From assembly GCF_022539315.1 (NCBI RefSeq), contig NC_066343.1, positions 45,891,378-45,955,377 of the forward strand: a stretch of DNA of 64,000 bases, given 5' to 3'. Within the stretch, counting starts at the first letter, position 1, and each line of letters opens with the position of its first letter. Origin of the DNA: Serinus canaria. Taxonomy: Eukaryota; Chordata; Aves; Passeriformes; Fringillidae. Positions 10,401 through 24,104 of this stretch are shown here, one piece after another. The notes under the pieces are model-generated. The model searched no databases, was not told the DNA's origin, and saw only the letters and a list, made by a program, of their open reading frames with translations. A program made the translations under genes and the position numbers.

Positions 10401-13400
10401 TTTGAAGATTTTACTAGAACAGTGGAAATGGAACCAACAGATTTTGTGTTACACAATGGTAAAGGAAGTCTCTAATATGTGGAGTTGTTTTGCATTAAAT
10501 ATGCAAATTTCACTACAATAATCCACATAATTTGGATATGTCACAAAAGAAATTTTCTAGAATATAGATACAATTAAAGAGGATATTTCATCAAGAAATG
10601 ATATAGAAATTGATATAGATAATATAGTAATGGATGACATATAGATGTTCCCATATATTCCCTCTTATTTAATGCAAATGTTCGTTTCTGATGAACCATA
10701 TTTAATATAATTTCAGAGTATTTTGAAAAGCATATTAATATGAGCATATTATTATCTCCTTAAAATAATTGAATATAATTCTCTCTTTTTTCTTCTTTTT
10801 TTTTTTTTTCTTTTAAATGAGGGCATAAGCAATTAAGATATTGTCTAAGGATATAGGAAATCTGATTAACAGATCAAAAAGACCATCTGTGGAGACTGAA
10901 TTTAACGCCAGGGGGTAATTCTCCTTTCTACAATGCTTATGTAAATCAACTTAATCCAGAAGGCTGAATGAATTTGAATTTCTCTGAAAGATGGCTTTTC
11001 TTATTTGTAAATATATATTTTCAAAAGTTTGCTGTTGAATATCATTCAAGGCTGTGATTCAGAATATTACCATATATATATATAAAAAAATCATGCAGGT
11101 AGAGAATGAGTCAGGCTCCCAAACACAAGAGAGAACTATGTCAGATCTACTACAAAAGTAAATTTTCTTCCTGAAAGATCTTGCAATTTGATCTGCCAGT
11201 AACAGTTCTGGTAAGAGCATTTTGCTTTCAATATTTCTTTTTTTCCAGTTGTTTAGTGATCTTTTTTCAGCTTGAGTCTGACTGCTGTAGATCTTGATGG
11301 AGATGCCTCTTTAAAGCTGCTGCCTAGCAGTCATTGCAAATTTCATATAAGTACATTGTCCTATGGAGTCAACAAAAATATTCCAACTTGATAAACTAAT
11401 ACTTCTTTCTTGAGCCATTATAATGAATTCATATAAAAAACATTATGACTTGTTAATTGGTTATTACATAATGCATTAGATTTAGGTATGTCCTCCAAAT
11501 ATTTTTTCTACATGACTAAATTACTTTAGTAAGAGCTCAAATGCATGTCCAATTTACAAACTGTAGTTTTCCTCAATATTGCTAAAGAATAGGCAGCTTT
11601 CCTAGGAAATGGTGTCCAGCTCCAGGCTGATGCTCCTATAGAATCTCTCTGTTATTCACATTAAGTCTGTGATTAAGTTCTTGCAAAGCTAAAAACTGAG
11701 GACACATATATACACACATATGGAAAATTAAACCAGGGCCTTTGTTATCTGTTGGGCACCAGTACATTTTTTTAAACTTGTGCTCTTGTCACCTGAGTTA
11801 ATAGAGCCTCCAACAAAAGAAGATTTTTTACATCTTATACTGAGGCCTCCATAACATAGAATGTGAAAAAATCATCTATAGGACTATAATTGTTTTGAAT
11901 CACCTGCCTGTCATTTGATACTCCTTCATAATTTATTCAGGAAAGTTTAGTCACTATCCAGTAAATGACAGATGCTTTGAAATTCTCACGTGTTTAACCT
12001 ACAAAAAGATATGACTAATCACAGTTTCAGAAGGAGCTCTGTTGTATTTCGCTGAAGCTACTCAAATGTGTAAAGATTAGCAAAATTAGAGATTGAAACA
12101 GATTTCTTTTGAGACTTCATAAGTTTGTTTAATAGTTAAGAGGACAAAGGAACAGTTGAAAGTTTAAAAATCTGTGAAGTTCTGCTGCTTGCTGCATCTT
12201 TGGTATCAACGAAAGAATTGCTTTAGTGTTTAGCTTTTACTAATTTTATTTGTTTACTTTTGTGTTCTGTTTAGCAATGAAGATGAATAGAATATTTTAA
12301 CAGCAACCAATGAACAAACATGTACTTATTAACAAGGTGGTTCTTGCTCCTTTACCACATAATGAATCAGAAAGAGGAGATGGTCCAAAAGAAAGTCATG
12401 GGAGTTCAGATGAGCTAGTTGTCTCACTTTATGTCTGGTCAGCTTGTAGTGCTGACTTTCTCTTTTTTCTCTTTCCCTGGAAATGGTTCCTATGGCTTTT
12501 AAGAGAAATCTTGAGGTAATAATCTTCATGAGTGTGTAATATAAGAATAGTAACAGCATGGGCAAAAGTCCCATGTCTTCATCCGAAAAAACATACAGAG
12601 CAGTATCTTGAACTAAACTTCAATACAGAAGGAAATATTAAAAAAACTGACTAGTTTAGTAGTTTTGATGGATTAGCCAGGCATTGACAGGCTTACACTG
12701 GAACGTGTACTGAAATTCAGTGTTTTCAGGAGAAATGTTTGCCACTGTCCCCATAACTTTCTTGGATAGAAGCAGCAGAAAGAAATAAAGAGTCTGTGCT
12801 CCAAAGAGTTTGCAGTCAAAATACAAGACACAAGAAATGGCAGCAAGAGAGACAGAGCGAGAAGAGAAAATATGACATGATTACATGGGTAACAACACAG
12901 CAGAGTACCTACAGTATTTTTCCTACTAACTACTATATCCACTCACCTATTTCCTTTAAATTCTTTATTTTCTCTTAAAGACATTTAAAAACAGACAAGA
13001 AAATATTATACTCATCTGTTACAGGACCCTGTGTACAACACAGTGCCATCACAATCATCATCAAAATATATGTGAATATATTTAGAAATAAGGAGACAGC
13101 CCCACTACACATGCAGAGCATGCACATAAAAATGTGAAGTATATTATTCAGCGTGAACCACTAAATCCTGGATATGAAAGATATTACAAATATAGTAAGC
13201 AAGTTTCACCTATTTTCAAAACTGGTAAATGTTTCAAAATTAAAATTTCTTCTACCCTTATGCAGAAATTATTCTCAACATATTTGAAAAGATTATCCAG
13301 TAATACATCAAATGTTTAGGGATTTTACACTGTATCTCCTCGGTATGTATGTTGCAATGCTGAGAAGCCTGCTTATCTTTATACCTGTTAACTTGAAGTC

Positions 13401-15284
13401 GTTTGACATGGTAGCTTTTCAGTGTAATTTGGTGATTTCAGAAGACAATATGCAGTATTTCTAATTTGGAGTAGAGAGACATATCATCTTTTTTTTTTTC
13501 TCGTATTTAATTCACTGCACCTTAGATCCCAGTTGCATTTCATGATGATGATGATGATTAGAGTAACACATCTCAAAAATGCCAAGAAAAAGAGAGACTA
13601 ATTAAGGCAATTTGTTTCATCCATTCTGTTAAAGAGGGAACCTTCTTTGTTAGGAACCTTCATTGTCAATGAGAGAAGCAATGAATTTATTGTCTTGAAA
13701 ATATAGACACATTATATTCAGAAAATAGTTATAGTCCAAAATATGAGCAAAAAGACCAGATAAAACAGTCTCTCTCTTTTTCTTAAAAAATTACAGTTTA
13801 CTGAGTATCTATATATTATATATCTAGATATGTTTCTACTGGAATATCACAGCTTGCGCTACTCGTTAGATTTCGTGAACACTCCATAAATGCACTTCAT
13901 ATGTTATAAAGAGTTCTTGCAATTCACTTTGTTCTTGTTACATAATAAAACTCTAAAGTGTACTTTTTAGCAAACTTGTTATTTTCTTCTATAAAATCTA
14001 AGTTACTTATAAAAATGAGGCTACTATTTTTACATCATTGAGGCATTTTCAAAATGTTAGCCCTGTACTACAGTGCTTACCTGTGTGTATTTTTAAGTGG
14101 ACTAATTTTATTTTTTTATGTTCCAGTATCACAAATGGAATTTGGAGTACCCTTGTACTGGATATGGTTGCCAGCCTTGTATTTGACTGTATTAATCACA
14201 CCACATCAGAAACTCTATGTGGAAATTTGTGTGAAGAGCTATAACAAATTATATTAGAGCAGCCTGTAGATCATTGCTTGAATGTGGGAAATTGATGAAA
14301 AAATTGCTCCATTAGAATACATGTGTGCTCAAACAAAAATTAGTTTCATCTCTTCAGAATGTAATTTAAAACAAAAGCCTTTTACCCCCTCAAAAATAAT
14401 TGCAAAGCTATTCCTACTCCTTGTGAACTTTTAAATTACTATACACTGATAGGTAAAATGAGGATATCCGTAAGTTATAGAAGATCTTGAGGATGTTTTC
14501 TTGATGTCTTCATTAACTATAAAATATAGATATGAATATCTGTTTTCATACAAATCTGTAGTACTGACAGGCTATGGACATGAAGACCAAGTGAAAGGTA
14601 TCTCTCTGAGAAAGGAGGATACAGTGTAGGAGAAACATATAGGTGGTGGTGACTATAAAAATGAATTCAACATTTTAAAAAGACTCATATATGCATTCAT
14701 TTCTTATCTCTTTTTCCAGATAAAATTTTAAAGAAGTCATGTAGCAATTGAATAAAAGGATGCCATAATAGCCACCAACTTATCTAAATGAGTGCAGGGA
14801 CATGTTAATCCTTAGGTGTGCAGGTGACAGATTCATGTACATATGTACAGATGCAAGTGTCTTATGGAAGCAATGATCAATGGCATGCAGCAGCTGCAAA
14901 GAAAACACATATCACCTTTGCATATTTTAAGTGTATTACATCTAGATTTTGTAGCAATATTCATAGATCACTGATGAAGTAGAGATTGATGGAGTTTATA
15001 ATTGAAATTAGATAGGTATTTTTCCCTATCTGCAGGTAAGTTAAGCTGTTGCTTATGGTTTGTTTGGTTTGTATTTTTTTTTTTTGGGAGGCAGTTCCCC
15101 CCTCAGATTTATTCCTCACTTTTCCCCCAAATTTATATGTGTATTTTTTTACATATTGTATATTAATATTATGTTTCTATTATTATATTTATATATGTAT
15201 TCAGCCATTAACAGTGCTTGAAAAAATGACTGGAAGTGCTAAGTCTACTGAGTATAGTTTTTTCATGAAGGAGTAACCCTTTAA
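10401..15284. other. AT-rich non-coding DNA
   Basis: About 4.9 kb with no supported gene or dispersed repeat. Simple features only: a pyrimidine tract at 10782-10815, a short (GAT)n at 13541-13558, and T runs at 13490 and 15068. The longest frames (12310-12519, 12329-12574, 12673-12942, 14038-14257) are 60-90 codons, overlap on both strands, and show no domain I recognise. Confidence 0.6.
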
Positions 15285-15812
15285 ACCAGTACAGTTTGGG
15301 GGCCAACCTACTGGGAAGCAGCTCTGTGGAGAAGGACCTGGGGATCCTGGTGGATAACAGTCTGCTCCTGGAGAAGGTCTAGTAGAGGGCAAGAGAGTTG
15401 ATTAGGGACTCAAGTGGAAAGGCTGAGCAAGATGAACCTGTTCAGCCTCAAGGATAGACAACTTAGAAGGAACATCATCAAATGCATAAGTATTTGAAGG
15501 GAGGGCTTCAAGAAGGTGGATCCAGGCTCTTCCCAGTGGCGCCAGGCAGTAGGACAAGATGCAATGGGAAGAAACTGATGCATCCCTGAAGAGGAGGAAG
15601 AACTTCTTTACTGTGTAAGTGACTGAGCACTGGAACAGATTGCCTGGAGAGGAGATTGTAGAGTGTCTCTCACTGGAGATGTTCAAGAACAGTCTGGTTG
15701 TTATCCTGTGCCATATGGTCTGGGATGACCTTGCTTGAGCAAGGATCTTGGGCCAGATGACCCCTGTGGTCCCTTCCACCCCAACCCATTCTGTGATTCC
15801 ATGATTCTGTTT
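15285..15812 (+). mobile_element. CR1 LINE 3' fragment, internally deleted
   Basis: A plus-strand CR1 fragment. It begins near the conserved 'AGCAGCTCTGTGGAGAAGGA' region (15317-15336) of the reverse-transcriptase C-terminal half. It then jumps to the region AGGCTGAGCAAGATGAACCT at 15420-15439, so about 200 bases of CR1 are missing between them. The 3' end is typical: GGGATGACC, CCCATTCTGTGATTCC and a final ATGATTCTG at 15801-15809. Its 3' UTR is closely similar to that of the copy at 43847-45003, so both belong to the same subfamily. No open frame is intact. Confidence 0.92.
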
Positions 15813-17837
15813 TTTAACCCATTTACCTGTTCCAGTTTCTCCTGCTTTGCACTTACTCTGTCTTAAAACCATATGGGAAAATTCTGTTAGATTGAACTGT
15901 ACATCTGTAGAATCCTGATGATTGCAAAGAAGATAATTATATCATAAATCACACAGGTTCAGCCCTTTTATTTGAGTACAATATGTGTAATGAAAAATTA
16001 TTTTGACAATAGTTGATGTTAAAAGTATAATTTCCTTTTTTGATCCTTTAGCCTGCATCTAGTCTGAAATATGCAGATACTGAAATATAGAGTTCCTCCC
16101 CAAGGGATCTGACCCAATTTATTACTTCATTCAAGTTACTGAGAATTCTATTTATGTCATTTTAAACTTCACCTTTACATCCAGGATACCAGGGTTAAAC
16201 TAAAAGAGAAAACTACAAGTGTTTTTCTTGATTCTTTTCAGTTTTTTCTAGTCATTAAAATTCAGTCTTCTTCTATTCATTAAAATTACATCTATAACAC
16301 ATGCCCTTGTTATTCACATCTTCTAATATTATTCACAACACCCACCCAATTACCCATACTTAGCAAATCTAAATGAAATCAATATCTATCAAATGGAATC
16401 ATGCTCTTCCTGCATTTCATTTCTAAGTCTTAATCAAATTACTTTTGTTCCTCCTGTAAGAGCAACATTATTATGCACTTTCGGTACCATTTTTAACAAT
16501 AGTTCTGAATGTACAGAAATTTCTTCCTACATGTGCATTCTAAAATGTTCTTAGTAAGTTCAGATTGTTCAAGTGTCACCTAAACCCACCTCTTCATTCT
16601 AAAGCAGATAGCTGATGTCCCATGGATGTAACCTGGTGATCCTCTATCTATAGACCTCAGCTATCCTGTTTCTATGCATTTTTGCAAAGAGATTTATTTC
16701 ATGTGAAAGAGCATTGCTACTGTGCTTGCAAGAGTCATCAGGAAAAAGACCCTTTTATGCTCTCTGCTATGTAATTATCCCAGGTGGTTTCAAAGGAAAG
16801 AGGGTGAAAGAATCAGTGCCCTAATCCTGCAGGATCTCTGCCAGTTTGTGTTGTGTTTTTGCTCAGTAGCTCACCTCCTAGTCTAGCCAACCTGCATCAG
16901 CAAGATGGCTTTATTGCCAGAGAAGTGTCTGGAACCACTTGCTTTGCTTTCGCTCATCACACCATCCAAATGGACACATCTGTTAGGAGCAGGATTTTCC
17001 CCAATAATTATTACAATTAATCTTATGCTTCATTTATCTGCCTACAATTCCCATTTACCTATTTGACATTTTTAATGACTCTATAACACAAAAATTTTCA
17101 GATATATTTTTGATGTGTCTTATTTTTATTAGCCTCTTTTAACTGATATTTCACTTCCTACGAAACAGAGAATGGGAACATACTGTTTCAAAGTAGGTGA
17201 TGGTTACATGTAAACAGCTGATTACCAAAAACTCTCAAAAGATCTTGCTGTGGAAAGGGAAAAAAAAAATGTGCATAAATTTGAAAAGAGGAAGGGAACT
17301 TATATATTCACTTCTGATATGTTTGCATGTGCAGCAGTCATTTAAATGAGAAAAATTTTCTTCTTACTCCTGCCTATAAAGCAATATATAAAGGCCAGTT
17401 CTTCATTTATAGAAAGCTAATTTTTACTGGCTTTGTTTTATTTTGTGAGATTTTTTTTTCCAAATGTGGTATACAGAATTCATAGAACAATAAAGTACAT
17501 GGAATGGACTTGTCTGTTAAGGATCTTAATTCAGCAAAGCAGTTGAGGTTATGTTTACTTTAATTTCACAGCAAAGAAAACCATATGGACAGTAAAAATT
17601 AAGTTTTCTAAGGCAAAGACTACCTTATTGATGCTTTCATACATGTATAACTGACAAACAATTTGGGGTCAAGAGACTGAGGTTATGCTTTCTGATGATT
17701 TTGTTTTAGGAACTTTTAATGATTCATCGGTTCATTATTGAACAACTTTCAAGAAACTTGGGTTCCTGACACTATCAGTTTGCAGCTGCAAGAAAAATAT
17801 TTTGCTTGGTTCTAGGATTACAACAACATTCAGGCTG
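15813..17837. other. AT-rich non-coding DNA
   Basis: About 2 kb without a gene or clear repeat. The part at about 16790-17060 is less AT-rich and more complex than its flanks, which could reflect a conserved non-coding element, but this cannot be judged without an alignment. Confidence 0.5.
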
Positions 17838-18250
17838 ACAGGGAGGTCACTTGGGGAGGTCTGTAGTCAAGAACAGACCTCTTGAGCAAGTTCAGCCACA
17901 AGTCAGACAGGGTCAGACCAGGTTGCTCAGGGCTTTGCACAGTCAGGATGTTGGACCACCCACTGTCAGAGACAGCCAGCCTTCCTTGGCCTTTGCTCCA
18001 TGGATAGGGGGCCTTTGTGGGGAAAAGATTTTTTCCTTACCTCCAGCTTGAATTTCTTTTTGTTCTTCACCAGTGTGAAGAACCCAGCTTGCATGCTCCA
18101 TGCCCAAAAACGCCACCAGTGCTGAGGATGCTCTCTAGAAGGGTCTGATCTCTAGAAGAGACTCTTACTGTGGTTGAGCCAGGCACAGCCCCACAGCTAC
18201 ACTGACTGTCCAGGCCATCCAGACCCGCCTTTTCCGTACCTTCTGCTCAA
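17838..18250 (-). mobile_element. old CR1 LINE 3' fragment
   Basis: Diverged minus-strand CR1 3' region. On the plus strand the order GGAGGTCACTTGGGGAGG (17841-17858), CAGGTTGCTCAGGGCTTTG (17919-17937) and AAAGATTTTTTCCTTACCTC (18024-18043) follows the reverse of a CR1 3' UTR and the end of ORF2. Similarity fades after about 18160. It has many substitutions and a large gap, so it is an old copy. A 9-bp hairpin with a CAGT loop lies at 18062-18083. Confidence 0.75.
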
Positions 18251-19589
18251 TACAGTTATGTTTATTATCATTCTTTCTCCACTGAAGGCCTGAAACTGAA
18301 AGTTTGTGGTTTCTTCAAATTGAATTGAATGTGGTAAGAAATGTAAATGACAACCAAAAAGGCTTGTAAAAGTAGGTAGATGACAGAAGGAAGATTAGGG
18401 AAAATGAGGTTCTTCTAATGAATAAGGTTAGGAACTAATTTACCCAGGACACTGAAGGAGATGAGCTGAAAAGTGCCTTCTTTGCTTCATTCTGCAGTCT
18501 AGCAAGACATGTCTTCAAGAATGAAAAGCTCATGCACATTTGCATACATTCTTTATGTTTACATATATTTACTTTCAAGGTACATAAACATATAGGACAC
18601 TATAAAACTGAAAACTGATGGTGCTCTGAATGCTTGATATTATTGAAAATATATTTCAAATATTGTAAAGTGACAATACTTATGTAAATCAAACAATGTT
18701 CCTCTATCTTGTATATAAAACATCATAAAACAAACATTAAAATTATATTTTTCCTCCAGAAAATATCTTGCTGAGATTTAAATAAGAAAACATTTTTAAA
18801 CTCTTTTCTTTCCAGATGAAAATATTAGCTAGCAGAGCAGAAGGGTATGAAAGCTTGATGAAGAGAGGGCTCAGAAGCCTTTTATAATACTTATGTTTGT
18901 CTTTACATGTTATACAATTCAACAGGTGCAACAGGAGGGACTGCGTGTAGTAATGGTGTTTCTATGGCAGTTCTAGGCCTGTCAAGGTCACCTGCCCAAC
19001 TGTCTTAATGCTAAGGCTTATCACTAAAAGAAATAGAGTTTCATTTGTTGCTGAACAAGTAAATGATGGCTTCTAAAAGACGCCTTCAAAAGATGCAGAT
19101 GCATCCGTAGATGTGTCGGAGAGAGAACTGCATCTACAACATAAGTTTCCCTAGGAGTCTCAATGGAAGTAGAAGAACAAAGTTACTGTTTATAGCAATT
19201 AACAATGTATTCATCATCCTACTACATGCCTCTCTTTAACTTCTTGATGGATATATTTTTTCCTGTTAGTATGGAAGGAAGTTACATGTAAAAATCAGGA
19301 GCTCATTAACATACAACATCTTAACTTAACAGGACATTAAAGTTATTGACAAGATTTGCCATCTATTTGCTGTTGAAAAGGGTTGAAAATAGAGATAAAA
19401 TGTGATTAAACTATTACAGCTGTTGAGAAATAATTTACAGAACAGTAAAAATGGATCTAAAATTTACTGCCCATAGGCAAAAAAATGTAAATACTTTACC
19501 ATAAAAATAACTTTTTAACGCACTCATGTCTGTCAGTTCTGTATGTATGTCAGTTTCAGGCTGAGACTACACTTTTCTGTTTCTTTATT
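18251..19589. other. AT-rich non-coding DNA
   Basis: No gene, RNA or dispersed repeat is recognised. The composition is AT-rich throughout, and a 62-codon minus frame at 18743-18931 is of chance length. Confidence 0.6.
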
Positions 19590-20140
19590 TTTTATGCCAA
19601 TGACGGGCATGACAGTAGAAGCGGGGAGGGGCGAGCTCAGAGAGCAGGAAGGTGAACAAACAGGAAACAACATAAGGAAAATGCTAGAGTATGGGGGGAT
19701 TTTAGGGCGGGGAGGAGAGGCTGAGAGACGGAGCTGCCCTTCTACGTGGTGGAGATGAACGGCAGGAACATGTAGGGCGCGAAACGGAGACGGAGGCAAA
19801 AGGGACCTGGCCCCCCACAGGGAAGGATAGATGGGGCGTTACGGGCAGGTGAGAGGGGGGGGATAGAGGGCGGGGATACGGGCAAGAAGGGGGGGGCGGG
19901 GAGCGCCGAGAGAAGGCCAGGAGAATCGGAAGGAGTGGAGGACCAGAGCGAGGAGCGAGCGTCGAGAGAGCGAGCTAGAGTCGAGAGCGAGAGCGAGAGC
20001 AGAGGCGCGAGAGCGAGCAGCAGGATCAGAGGAGTAGATAATAGAGATATGTTATGGAGATAGAGAGAGAGAGTATAGATATTTAGCTATAGATATATAT
20101 ATCTATAGTATAGATAATATATTATAGATATATAGATGTC
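19590..20140. repeat. anomalous GC/purine-rich low-complexity region
   Basis: Composition shifts abruptly from AT-rich DNA to GC- and purine-rich text with many CpG (about 19600-19960), then to degenerate GAGA/GAGC units (19940-20030), then TAGA units, and finally a TATA-rich end. A perfect 22-bp palindrome of TA-type sequence lies at 20087-20108. No regular repeat unit persists. It may be a badly decayed or badly sequenced (GA)n-type satellite. The open frames here (19533-19799) are by-products of composition. Confidence 0.6.
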
Positions 20141-22828
20141 TGTTCTTGCTTCTTCCTGTATGAGGACCATGATGCAAGATTTAACAGATGCAAGAGTAGA
20201 TGACTGTTAGACATAAATTCTGACTGGTATTGCAGTTTTCACAAAGAGAATTTACTCATCCTTGTGAGGTTATCCTGGCTAAAACACATCAACATCAAAA
20301 AACCTCAAAGCCTACCTTCTTGATCTGAGGACAATTATTGTAAGCATACTAAGTATTAAAACTATTTAGATGAATGTAGCACTTGTTTTTGGAGTTAGGT
20401 TCCTTTCTAAATTTTTTTTCCCCCCACAGCAATAGGTCTGCAACTGGTCTGGAATACAAGCTCTAATTGAAAAACAAAACCTATATTTGTTTGAGTTAAA
20501 TGGAGTCTGTTTCTATGCCTCTACCCCTCCTTCTCTGGGCCAGTAAAAATGCAAACACACAAATAACAAGCACTTTCACCCACACAACATAGATAAAGAA
20601 TAATGCCACTTGTATTGTTAAGTTTTGTGGTTCTTGAAAGATTGTCAATAGTTGTCCCTTATTTTCTTACAAATAAAACTAAAGGACGTGTTCTATTTGT
20701 TGATGTTTCTTTACCTATTTTTATTTGTACTAATACTCCTACTCACCCCTTAACTATTAGATTTCTACTATTGTTCTCTAATGGCAATTTCAGTAAATGG
20801 AAGTTCTGTAAATAATTACTCAAAAAATTAGGGAATTCTGCAACAATGAGTCTGAAGGGTAATAACTAGCTGCTACTTAAAGGAAAATTGTTCATTTAAG
20901 CAAACAAAGAAAGGGACGATTATACCAAAACCATTTAAGTATAATGCTCTGAAGAGACGTGGACATGATCCTGACCTTGCTTGTACTGAAGTTGATATGG
21001 CTGTTAAACATGATGGTTTTATCTGTCTTTTACAATTTCAGCCAACAAAAGCTAGTTTGTTCAGATCACTATGCCACAGAGAACTCAGAAGTCTCTTACC
21101 AAATGGGTGTGTGGTCCACTGGGGTTGCTCAGCTAAGCCCTTTACAGCCTCTGCAGCCACTGCTTGTACTAAAACCCATTTTTAACAAAGACAGTGAACT
21201 CTAGTAGTCAAACTCCAAGTGTTGAAGAAATAACCCTATCACTTTGTAGAAGCTCCAGTAGTTAATTTATCTTTCTATGGAGGCTCTGAGTCAGATTCAG
21301 ATCATGCATGCTAAAATATCTTTTAAACAGATGCTGTATTTTATTTACTTTCTAGGAGATATATCCCTGTGGGCTCCTTTTGCTGTATTGCAATAAATAC
21401 CAAAATCACCACCAAGTGCGAAATCACTACCTTAACCTGTGGCAAACAGAAAAGGTCGATTTTTTCCTGAGCAAAGTATTTAACAGGTTCTGAGCACTCC
21501 TGGAAGGATGCAACCTATCTTTAAACCAAAAAACTTTTACAACGAAAACAAAATAAGATGTTGTCATGGCAACTGGCATGCAGAGGACAAGTATGTTGAT
21601 AAGAAATTACAAAAAGATAAGAAAATAGAAAAAAAAAAATTGAAGGAATAAATTGGATTGCTAATTAGGAATTCAGTCATACAGTTACACATCTTGAAGG
21701 GTGTGAAATATTTCCCCAGTGAACATCAACTAGTTGCTGCCTGTTTCTTGCCCACAAGGCACAGAGGGAATATTATATTGTGTTCTGAATTGTATTGAAT
21801 CAGGGACTTGCCTCTGACAGAAAAGCAGAACTCTCTGCTTTCCTTTCCTGTTTCTTCATGAGACATGGGGAACTCTGGGCAGCAAACCTAAAGGTCATCC
21901 GTTCACATCCAGGGCACTAAGGAACATGAATAGAACAGCTCTGTCACCCAATAATCTATTACTTGTTTCTCTTTCTCTCACATCTTCCTATAAGACATTA
22001 TTTTTTCTTCTACTACTGTTTTTCTTAGTGCCAGTGTTCCAGGTGTTTGTCCACAATTTCCATAGTCTTTTTTTGCATATGACATTGAAATACATAGTCT
22101 GTGCATTACAAAGGAGCTTGCTAAAGTTGCAGAGCTAATAAATGAAAAGTAAAGAAACACCAGAATTAACATGGTAATATGACATCTTCCCTCTGTGTAG
22201 TGCAAATCTGTTTTTTTCTCACTTGGCCACCACTATTGTAGTGATGTCGCTAAGGCATCAGAATACTTCGTGAGGTACAACAAAAATTTAGTGATATAGT
22301 CCTGCTTTAAGCCTAGCAGCATACATCTACTTACCTACCTATTGTTCTGTAATATTGTTGCTCAGGAATTTTGCTGGTTCATCCAGGTACTTGATAGAAA
22401 GAAAACAGCAAAGGAATAAATCCTTGAAGCATACAAATTTGAAAGAAAAATTAGCAAAACTTGGTATTGGAAGAACATCAGTCAGTTTTCTTAATTGTTG
22501 GGCAAGGCTTGGCTGTGAACTTTGTAGATTTTAGTGCTAGTCTTTTCTGGTATGCCCAGAAGCCTGCTTTCTAACAGTAATGATTACACTTGATCCTCTA
22601 GTCTCTGAAGACAATAAAAATTGTATACAGTCTTAAAGTTTATGTCTTCCACTTCTTCTAGCCATAATAAATAATTCTTAAGAAAATGGAATAGGACTAT
22701 CAAATTAAATCTCATGAGAGAAAACTTGGTTTTGGAGGTGTCTGCTTGAAGGTGTTCCTTTACCTACAAGTATTTCCTCATCTTCAATGGCTGGTTTAGG
22801 ATTCCGTAGTCTCATCAGACTTTTTTTT
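20141..22828. other. AT-rich non-coding DNA
   Basis: About 2.7 kb with no supported gene, RNA or dispersed repeat. Open frames at 20603-20815, 20959-21204 and 21926-22205 are 60-80 codons, some overlapping on opposite strands, without recognisable domains. Confidence 0.55.
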
Positions 22829-23755
22829 CATAGAATCATAGAATATCCTGAGTTGGAAGGGACATCAAGATTAGCTCCTGGCCCTACACAGGACAGCCCC
22901 AAGACAACACCTTTGCCTGAGAGCATTTTACAAATGCTGTGTCCACTCCTCTGGGTAGCCTAAGAAGCAGACACAGCATCTGTACTGTTCCAGTACCCAA
23001 CCACTCTCTGGGGGAATAACTCTCTTCTAATATCAAAACTAAACTTGCCATGACACTGCTTCATGTCATTTCCTCAGGTCCTGTCACTGGTCAGCAGAAA
23101 GAAAAGATCAGTGCCTCATTGGTTCTCCTCATGAAGATATTTTAAACTGTGATACAGTATCATTTCAAGTTTTGTCTTCTCTAGTCTGAAAAAGCCAAGT
23201 GACCTTGGTCGCTGCTCATATGACTTCCCCCCTAGGTCTTTCACCATTCTTGTGGCCCTTCTTTAGATGTTTTCTAATTGCTTAATGTCATTCTTGTATC
23301 AAGGTAACCAAAACTGCCCCCAGCACTCAGTGAGACAGAGACAGAGCCAGCTCAGAGCAGAGCAGGACAATCCCTTCCCTTGCCTGGCTGGCCATGCTGT
23401 GCCTGATGCTCCCCAGGACAGGGCTGGCCCTCCTGGCTGCCTGGGCACTGCTGACTCACGTTCAACTTGCCACCAACCAGGACTCCAAGGTCCCTCTTCA
23501 CAGGTTTGCTCTCCAGCCTCTTATTCCCCAGTCTGTCCATACATCCAGGCTTCCTCTTCCAAATATGACACTTGTCTTCACTGAGCTTCATACAGGTGGT
23601 GATTTCCTAGCCCTCTGATTTGTCAAAGACTCTCTGCAGGGCCTCTTCTCTTCATGGGAGTCAACAGCCCTTTCCAATTTAGTGTGACTGGCAGACTTAA
23701 TATACCTTCAACTCATTCATCGAAGTTGTTTATCATGATGTAGAGGAGAACCTTT
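22829..23755 (-). mobile_element. 5'-truncated CR1 LINE
   Basis: Minus-strand CR1 of about 0.93 kb. The 3' end is clear on the plus strand (CATAGAATCATAGAATATCC at 22829). The body covers the 3' UTR and the C-terminal third of ORF2. The part at 23330-23580 reads in reverse as the CR1 'CPGEHQAQHGQPGKGRDCPALL' type region that also occurs in the plus-strand copy at about 53400-53490, so the two share a subfamily. The reverse-transcriptase catalytic region just inside the 5' edge (about 23680-23695) is too changed to code. All frames are broken. Confidence 0.9.
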
Positions 23756-24104
23756 TAATTTTATTTTATTTGTATTAATCTATTTGCTTTCAATTTAAGC
23801 TGACTTTCACAGAGAATTGATCTTGGCATTTTTTGTGTTCAGGAGTAAGTATTAGGTATCATATATAAGCAGATATTTAGCTTTATTTTGTTGTGTTACC
23901 ATAGAACAGAAAATGTGGTGGGACAAGCTTTCTAGGATTTATTAGTTGACTAGATCTCTACTGTATAGTGTACTCCTTACTGTCTGCCAGTCTTCATTTC
24001 ATAGTAAAGAATTTGTGTTGGTAAAACTGTTACCAGCCACCAGCTTCTTTAATATTGTATCCACAAACTCTCTTTTGTTACTTCAGTCCTCCTCATCCGT
24101 CTTT
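23756..24104. other. AT-rich spacer
   Basis: About 350 bases between two CR1 copies, with nothing recognisable. Confidence 0.5.

Noticed and set aside
10096..10405. Frames with poly-Phe or poly-Lys
   Set aside because: Produced by the A42 homopolymer.
14038..14257. Possible exon after a splice-acceptor-like TTTTTTTATGTTCCAG
   Set aside because: The frames are short, two registers are equally open, no protein family is recognisable, and such acceptor-like sites are common in T-rich DNA.
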